Translations under genes and position numbers: made by a program
Source: Bacteroidales bacterium
Lineage (GTDB): Bacteria; Bacteroidota; Bacteroidia; Bacteroidales; UBA12077
NCBI GenBank assembly: GCA_030635365.1
Contig: DAOVYZ010000089.1
Span: 1-9,657, forward strand
Direction of reading: 5' to 3'
Length of the DNA: 9,657 nucleotides
Part shown: piece by piece, positions 6,390 to 9,657 of the stretch
How positions within the stretch are numbered: position 1 is the first letter of the stretch
How the letters are laid out: the number at the start of each line of letters is the position of its first letter
Notes under the pieces: generated by a model
The model's input: the letters and a program-made list of their open reading frames with translations, nothing else
Databases searched by the model: none
Told to the model about the DNA's origin: nothing

Positions 6390-7322
6390 ATGAAAATACG
6401 TAAAGAAACCAAAATTGGAATTATAGCTGTTATAATAATAGCATTTTTTGTTTGGGGCTATAATTTCCTTAAAGGAAAAAATATTTTATCGACAAATAGC
6501 ATTTACTATGCTATATATGATAATATAGACGGCTTGGAAGAAGCTAATCCTGTGTATTTAAGCGGTTATAAGATTGGGGTTGTTGAGTCAATAAAACTTC
6601 ATAATAAATTTAAAGATAAACTTGTTGTTAGATTTTCTGTTGAAGAAGACATCTCAATTCCTTTAAAAACTGAAGCCATTATATATCCAGCAACATTAAT
6701 AGCAGGAAAAGCTATTAAACTTAATTTTACAAATTCTTTGAAGTTCTACGAAAGTGGTGATACGATAATTGGTATTCTGGAGAAAGACATGATAAGCAGT
6801 TTAAGTGAAGAACTTTTACCTGTGAAAAACAAAATAGAAACCCTTGTTGAATCAATGGATTCGGTATTATCAATTTTTGATAGTAAAAGAAGAAGAGGCC
6901 TTAAATCCTCACTTGATAATATTAATAAGGTAACTGAAGATCTTAGTGAAATGCTCGATGCTGATAATTCGAAGTTAGCAAATATTTTAGCAAATGTTGA
7001 ATCAATATCGAGTAATCTAAAAAATAATAACGAACAAATAACTAATATCCTTGAGAACTTCTCCAATATAAGTGATTCTCTTGACCAGGCAAAAATTAAG
7101 AATACGCTGTTAAATGCAAATAAAACTTTGGCTGAGTTTAGTGAGATATCGGCAAAAATAAATAATGGTAAAGGAACTATTGGTATGTTAATCAACAATG
7201 ATTCTCTTTATTTAAATTTGAACAACCTTGCTGCTGATTTAGATAGCCTAGTTATAGATTTAAATGAAAACCCCAAGCGTTATGTTCATTTTTCATTGTT
7301 TGGCAAAAAGGATAAAAAATAA
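6390..7322 (+). CDS. MlaD-like MCE family protein, putative lipid-transport substrate-binding subunit
   Basis: This encodes 310 residues. One N-terminal membrane helix (about 8-26, IGIIAVIIIAFFVWGYNFL) anchors the protein in the inner membrane facing the periplasm. A single MCE domain follows (about 37-114) with the typical DGLEEANPVYLSGYKIGVVE pattern (47-66). Residues 135-258 are long, asparagine- and serine-rich predicted helices. A conserved-looking tail has NNGKGTIGMLINNDSLY (258-274) and NPKRYVHFSLFG (294-305), as in many Bacteroidota MCE proteins. MCE proteins form hexameric rings or tubes that carry phospholipid between membranes with an MlaE/MlaF transporter. No such transporter gene is in the window. 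The gene follows the amidase by 9 bp without a Shine-Dalgarno site. The domain call is firm; lipid specificity and direction are unknown. Confidence 0.9.
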   Translation: MKIRKETKIGIIAVIIIAFFVWGYNFLKGKNILSTNSIYYAIYDNIDGLEEANPVYLSGYKIGVVESIKLHNKFKDKLVVRFSVEEDISIPLKTEAIIYPATLIAGKAIKLNFTNSLKFYESGDTIIGILEKDMISSLSEELLPVKNKIETLVESMDSVLSIFDSKRRRGLKSSLDNINKVTEDLSEMLDADNSKLANILANVESISSNLKNNNEQITNILENFSNISDSLDQAKIKNTLLNANKTLAEFSEISAKINNGKGTIGMLINNDSLYLNLNNLAADLDSLVIDLNENPKRYVHFSLFGKKDKK

Positions 7323-7343
7323 AAAAGTTATATATCTTTTTTT
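7321..7343 (+). terminator. Weak AT-rich hairpin after mlaD-like gene
   Basis: Seven bases AAAAAAG (7321-7327) pair with CTTTTTT (7336-7342) around an 8-nt loop directly after the MCE stop codon. The stem has only one G-C pair and its T's double as the U tract, so it would be a poor terminator. No better hairpin was seen in the gap before dnaA. Confidence 0.3.
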
Positions 7344-7658
7344 AGCTTAGACTGAATTTAAATAATTATTTTTGATCAAATTTAATATGACATTAAGCTT
7401 AATCTTAAATTATTCTTTAGTTGATTTTGATTAAACAATTAATTAACAAAATATTAACACAAAATAATCATATATCACTCAATTACAGCGAATTGCGTTT
7501 TTCTATTTTTTTTTTAGAAAATAAACAACTGATATAAAAACCAATAGGATTTATTTTAAAAAAACAACCCATTTAAAATTTTTTTTTCCTTTTTTTTTTC
7601 ACAAATTTGTTTAAGCTAGAAAGGGATTATTGAAAAATTTTAAATATTTGTGAGCTAA
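7323..7658. other. 336-bp AT-rich gap upstream of dnaA
   Basis: No gene is seen here. The gap is very AT-rich, with long T tracts at 7505-7515 and 7579-7599. It contains a 12-bp perfect palindrome ATTAAGCTTAAT (7392-7403), a 10-bp palindrome ACAAATTTGT (7601-7610), and an inverted repeat CACAAAT (7600-7606) with ATTTGTG (7646-7652) just before the dnaA ATG. One sequence, TTTTTCACA (7595-7603), fits the relaxed DnaA-box consensus TTWTNCACA, but it emerges from a T tract and is isolated. An exact TATTTTTG promoter-like element sits at 7367-7374, far upstream; nearer elements such as CAAATTTG (7602-7609) match 7 of 8. The region probably holds the dnaA promoter, but a replication origin is not supported. 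Confidence 0.5.
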
Positions 7659-9092
7659 ATGAATAACCAAAATTACCAAGAAATTTGGGACAATTGTTTG
7701 AAAATAATTAAAGACAATGTGCCGTCAATAAGTTTTAGAACGTGGTTTGAACCAATTATTCCACTCAAATTAAACGAAGATGTATTAACAATCCAGGTGC
7801 CGAGCCCTTTTTTCTATGAGTATCTTGAAGAACAATATATTGATATTCTAAGAAAAACACTTCGTAAAGAACTTGGAGACAATGCAAAACTAGAGTATAG
7901 CGTTGTCATGGAAAATAGTATCTATTCCAATACTAAACCGTTTACAGTAAAGTTCCCAACTAATTATAAATCTGAACTCAAAAATAAACCGGTAACAGTA
8001 CCTTTTAGTTCTGAAGAAAAATCAATTAAAAATCCTTTTGTAATACCGGGGATTAAAAAATTACATGTAGACCCTAGGTTAAATCCTGATAATAATTTTG
8101 GTAATTTTGTTGAAGGCGAATGTAATCGCTTAGCAAGGTCAGCTGGAAATGCTGTTAGTGATAACCCTGGAGGAACTGCATTCAATCCTTTATTTTTATA
8201 TGGGGAATCCGGCCTCGGTAAAACTCATCTTTCACAAGCTATAGGAATAAGGGTTAAAGAACAATTTCCGGAAAAGACAGTTCTGTATGTTAATGCTAAT
8301 AAATTTCAAACACAATTTGTAGAATCTGTAAGAAATAACAATAAAAATGATTTCTTGCACTTTTACCAAATGATAGATGTATTAATTATTGATGATGTGC
8401 ATGAGTTTGCCGGAAAAGAAAAAACACAAGATATCTTTTTTCATATATTTAATCATTTACATCAGGCTGGCAAACAATTAATATTAACCTCGGATAAACC
8501 GCCTGTAGAGATGCAAGGAATGGAGCAACGACTTCTTTCAAGATTTAAATGGGGTTTATCAGCAGATTTACAAACACCTGATTATGAAACAAGAATAGCA
8601 ATATTACGTCAGAAAACATACCATGATGGTATAGATATTTCTGATGAAATAGTTGAATATATTGCATCAAATATAACTTCTAATATAAGAGAACTTGAAG
8701 GTGCTTTGATATCATTATTAGCTCAATCAACTTTAAATAAAAAAGAAATTACATTAGAGTTAACAAAACAAATGATTGACAGGTTAGCTAAAAACTCTAA
8801 AAAAGAAATATCAGTTGATTATATTCAAAAAGTTGTTTGTGATTATTTCAATTTATCTCCTGACCAATTACAATCAAAAACCAGGAAAAGAGAAATCGTA
8901 CAGGCACGCCAAATTGCGATGTATTTCTCAAAAACTATGACAAAATCATCATTGGCTTCGATTGGTTCATTGATTGGAGGTAAAGATCATGCTACTGTCT
9001 TGCATGCGTGTAAAACTGTTAATAACCTAATGGACACTGATAAGCGGTTTAAAGGACAAATAGAATCAATTGAGAAAAAACTTAAAACATAA
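7659..9092 (+). CDS. dnaA: Chromosomal replication initiator protein DnaA
   Basis: This encodes 477 residues, typical of Bacteroidota DnaA. DnaA-ATP binds DnaA boxes at oriC, opens the duplex and helps load the helicase. Domain I (about 1-85) has the SFRTWFEPI segment (25-33). A linker follows (about 86-135). Domain III (AAA+) has Walker A GESGLGKTH (182-190), Walker B VLIIDDVHEF (241-250), sensor 1 LTSD (277-280) and the arginine-finger region QRLLSRFKWGL (290-300) with Arg295. Domain IV carries the DNA-binding signature GGKDHATVLHACKTV (440-454), including the DHAT box-recognition core. All key residues are present. It stands alone, with dnaN and recF not adjacent, as is common in this phylum. 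There is no Shine-Dalgarno before the ATG, and a good terminator follows 30 bp after the stop. Confidence 0.97.
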   Translation: MNNQNYQEIWDNCLKIIKDNVPSISFRTWFEPIIPLKLNEDVLTIQVPSPFFYEYLEEQYIDILRKTLRKELGDNAKLEYSVVMENSIYSNTKPFTVKFPTNYKSELKNKPVTVPFSSEEKSIKNPFVIPGIKKLHVDPRLNPDNNFGNFVEGECNRLARSAGNAVSDNPGGTAFNPLFLYGESGLGKTHLSQAIGIRVKEQFPEKTVLYVNANKFQTQFVESVRNNNKNDFLHFYQMIDVLIIDDVHEFAGKEKTQDIFFHIFNHLHQAGKQLILTSDKPPVEMQGMEQRLLSRFKWGLSADLQTPDYETRIAILRQKTYHDGIDISDEIVEYIASNITSNIRELEGALISLLAQSTLNKKEITLELTKQMIDRLAKNSKKEISVDYIQKVVCDYFNLSPDQLQSKTRKREIVQARQIAMYFSKTMTKSSLASIGSLIGGKDHATVLHACKTVNNLMDTDKRFKGQIESIEKKLKT

Positions 9093-9122
9093 CTTAGAAA
9101 CACAAAACAGAAAATCACAAAG

Positions 9123-9153
9123 AAAACAGGTTCAAAAATGAATCTGTTTTTTT
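9123..9153 (+). terminator. Intrinsic terminator after dnaA, probably bidirectional
   Basis: AAAACAGGTTCA (9123-9134) pairs with TGAATCTGTTTT (9139-9150) over 12 bp with one G-U pair and an AAAA loop, followed by T's to 9153. On the minus strand the same stem ends in four T's, so it may also terminate a minus-strand transcript arriving from the right, where an open frame stops at 9161. Confidence 0.85.
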
Positions 9154-9160
9154 ATTATTT

Positions 9161-9403
9161 CTACTCAAAATCTTCTTCAAATACTATTTTTCTTTCAGAA
9201 TTAAATAAACTCAGGGAATTAACGCATCCAGTACCCTTAAAAAAATAGTGCCATCCTTTTATTTTTCCTAATGGATTATTATATTTTATAGTTTTTGTAT
9301 GCTTATTGTCAATATATTGATAGAATAGCAAATTTCCATTCTTCTCCTTTAATTTTTGATAAAATATTGTACATTGGTTCTGATGATGGATATATTTATG
9401 CAA
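9161..9403 (-). CDS. Uncharacterised short open frame, doubtful gene
   Basis: This is an 80-codon open frame whose only possible near-end start is TTG at 9403; no in-frame ATG exists. I do not recognise the product. Its C-terminal half (about residues 38-80, including GKIKGWHYFFKGTG and ERKIVFEEDFE) has natural-looking composition, and the stop lies 8 bp from a hairpin that could terminate it. Against it, the first third is antisense to a clear beta-propeller repeat on the plus strand, a stop codon lies three codons upstream of the TTG, and no promoter or ribosome site fits. It could be the 3' remnant of a decayed minus-strand gene or a chance frame. Confidence 0.2.
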   Translation of the reverse strand: MHKYIHHQNQCTIFYQKLKEKNGNLLFYQYIDNKHTKTIKYNNPLGKIKGWHYFFKGTGCVNSLSLFNSERKIVFEEDFE

Positions 9404-9420
9404 TAAAAATTAAAAATTGA
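9292..9420 (+). pseudogene. Remnant of a PQQ-type beta-propeller repeat protein (C-terminal end)
   Basis: The plus frame from just after the stop at 9289-9291 to TGA at 9418-9420 encodes 42 residues ending NFHSSPLIFDKILYIGSDDG, then YIYAIKIKN. This is a textbook PQQ/BamB-like repeat blade (SSPxIxDxxxYxGSxDGxxYAI) followed by a normal-looking protein end. Only one complete blade is readable. Upstream, stops interrupt all three plus frames within 50-100 bp, although HPFIFPNGLLYF in another frame (about 9251-9286) could be the trace of a preceding blade. There is no ATG near the start. The simplest reading is the decayed 3' end of a larger secreted or periplasmic propeller gene. It overlaps the minus-strand frame at 9161-9403, and at most one of the two is meaningful over the shared bases. 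Confidence 0.5.
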
Positions 9421-9448
9421 AATTACTTCGACATCCAATCTTCAAATT

Positions 9449-9468
9449 GTTAATAGTATGTTAATAGT
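9449..9468. repeat. Tandem 9-bp direct repeat GTTAATAGT
   Basis: GTTAATAGT occurs at 9449-9457 and again at 9460-9468, an 11-bp period that places both copies on the same helix face. It lies about 40-60 bp upstream of the TAATTTTG promoter element at 9507. The spacing suits a dimeric regulator, but the motif is nearly all A/T and may be coincidental. Confidence 0.4.
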
Positions 9469-9487
9469 TTATTTATGTCAATAATTT

Positions 9488-9514
9488 TTTGAAAGAATTT
9501 ATTGTATAATTTTG
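9488..9514 (+). promoter_or_regulatory. Candidate promoter near the right end
   Basis: TAATTTTG (9507-9514) is an exact -7 match and is identical to the element of the rpsF promoter. TTTG (9488-9491) lies 15 nt upstream, slightly closer than usual. Transcription would begin near 9520, about 22 nt before an ATG at 9542. Confidence 0.5.
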
Positions 9515-9519
9515 TCTAG

Positions 9520-9648
9520 AATTTTGAATTTATAATTTTTAATGAATACACTCAAAATATTTAAAGAACAAGTAAAAACTAATGGATATAAAATAAGGAT
9601 TATTTTAATCCCAAAAACAGGTTTCTTTTTCAGAAACCTGTTTTTTTT
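9520..9648 (+). ncRNA. Possible short transcript (small RNA, leader or small ORF)
   Basis: A promoter-like element ending at 9514 and a strong terminator ending at 9648 would define an RNA of about 130 nt. A small hairpin GGATTA-TTT-TAATCC (9597-9611) abuts the terminator stem. An ATG at 9542 opens a frame that starts MNTLKIFKEQVKTNGYKIRI and runs through the terminator to the window edge without a stop. If translated, the terminator would lie inside the coding region, which is unusual. It matches no RNA family that I recognise. Small RNA, attenuated leader of a downstream gene and chance arrangement are all possible. Confidence 0.25.
9613..9648 (+). terminator. Strong intrinsic terminator at right end
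   Basis: AAAAACAGGTTTC (9613-9625) pairs perfectly over 13 bp with GAAACCTGTTTTT (9633-9645) around a 7-nt loop, followed by T's to 9648. On the minus strand it has five T's, so it could equally end a minus-strand gene lying beyond the right edge. Its stem resembles that of the dnaA terminator. Confidence 0.8.
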
Positions 9649-9657
9649 GTTTAATAA

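Noticed and set aside
6746..7198. 150-codon minus-strand open frame inside the MCE gene
   Set aside because: It is antisense to a strongly supported coding sequence with conserved motifs, and its leucine/serine-rich product looks like a shadow translation.
7392..7403. Palindrome ATTAAGCTTAAT as a specific operator
   Set aside because: It is an A/T-dominated 12-mer far from any start, and short palindromes are expected in sequence of this composition.
7323..7658. Replication origin next to dnaA
   Set aside because: Only one relaxed DnaA-box match, arising from a T tract, is present; there is no cluster and no adjacent dnaN.
7964..8185. Minus-strand open frame inside dnaA
   Set aside because: It is antisense to the conserved linker and AAA+ region of DnaA.
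9421..9657. tRNA or known structured RNA in the right-end gap
   Set aside because: No cloverleaf, no CCA-adjacent acceptor stem and no GC-rich conserved core were seen; only two hairpins near the end.

Overview
The window looks like chromosomal DNA from an AT-rich member of the Bacteroidota, probably a free-living Bacteroidales or Marinilabiliales relative. Four things suggest this: the protein sequences themselves, several good matches to the Bacteroidota promoter (TTTG or TTG, a spacer, then TAnnTTTG), the near absence of Shine-Dalgarno sequences, and the gene order LptD / SPOR-tailed amidase / MCE protein. No phage, insertion sequence, CRISPR array, rRNA or tRNA was seen. I found no previously undescribed system; almost everything is core housekeeping.

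Layout from left to right. Positions 1-74 (minus) hold the first codons of dnaX, the clamp-loader tau/gamma subunit of the replicative polymerase. A divergent promoter region separates it from the ribosomal protein operon rpsF-rpsR-rplI (298-1407), which ends in a strong terminator at 1428-1456. Next come a RidA-family deaminase (1478-1852, minus) and, divergent from it, a stand-alone TrpG/PabA-type glutamine amidotransferase (1921-2484). That gene converges, with only 4 bp between stop codons, on an LptD-like outer-membrane LPS assembly protein (2489-5191, minus). Divergent from lptD are a periplasmic N-acetylmuramoyl-L-alanine amidase (5247-6380) and an MCE/MlaD lipid-transport protein (6390-7322), 9 bp apart and probably co-transcribed. 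After an AT-rich 336 bp gap comes dnaA (7659-9092) with its own terminator.

The last 560 bp are gene-poor. They hold a plus-strand fragment with a clear PQQ-type beta-propeller repeat but no intact gene, an overlapping minus-strand open frame of unknown status, a 9-bp direct repeat, a good promoter and a strong terminator. The promoter and terminator bracket a possible short transcript of about 130 nt.

The genes form three functional groups: replication (dnaX, dnaA), translation (bS6, bS18, bL9) and envelope biogenesis (LptD, amidase, MlaD-like), plus two small metabolic genes. The points most worth a second look are the strong Shine-Dalgarno sites placed only before rpsR and rplI, the TTG start and two-cysteine pattern of LptD, and the region downstream of dnaA.
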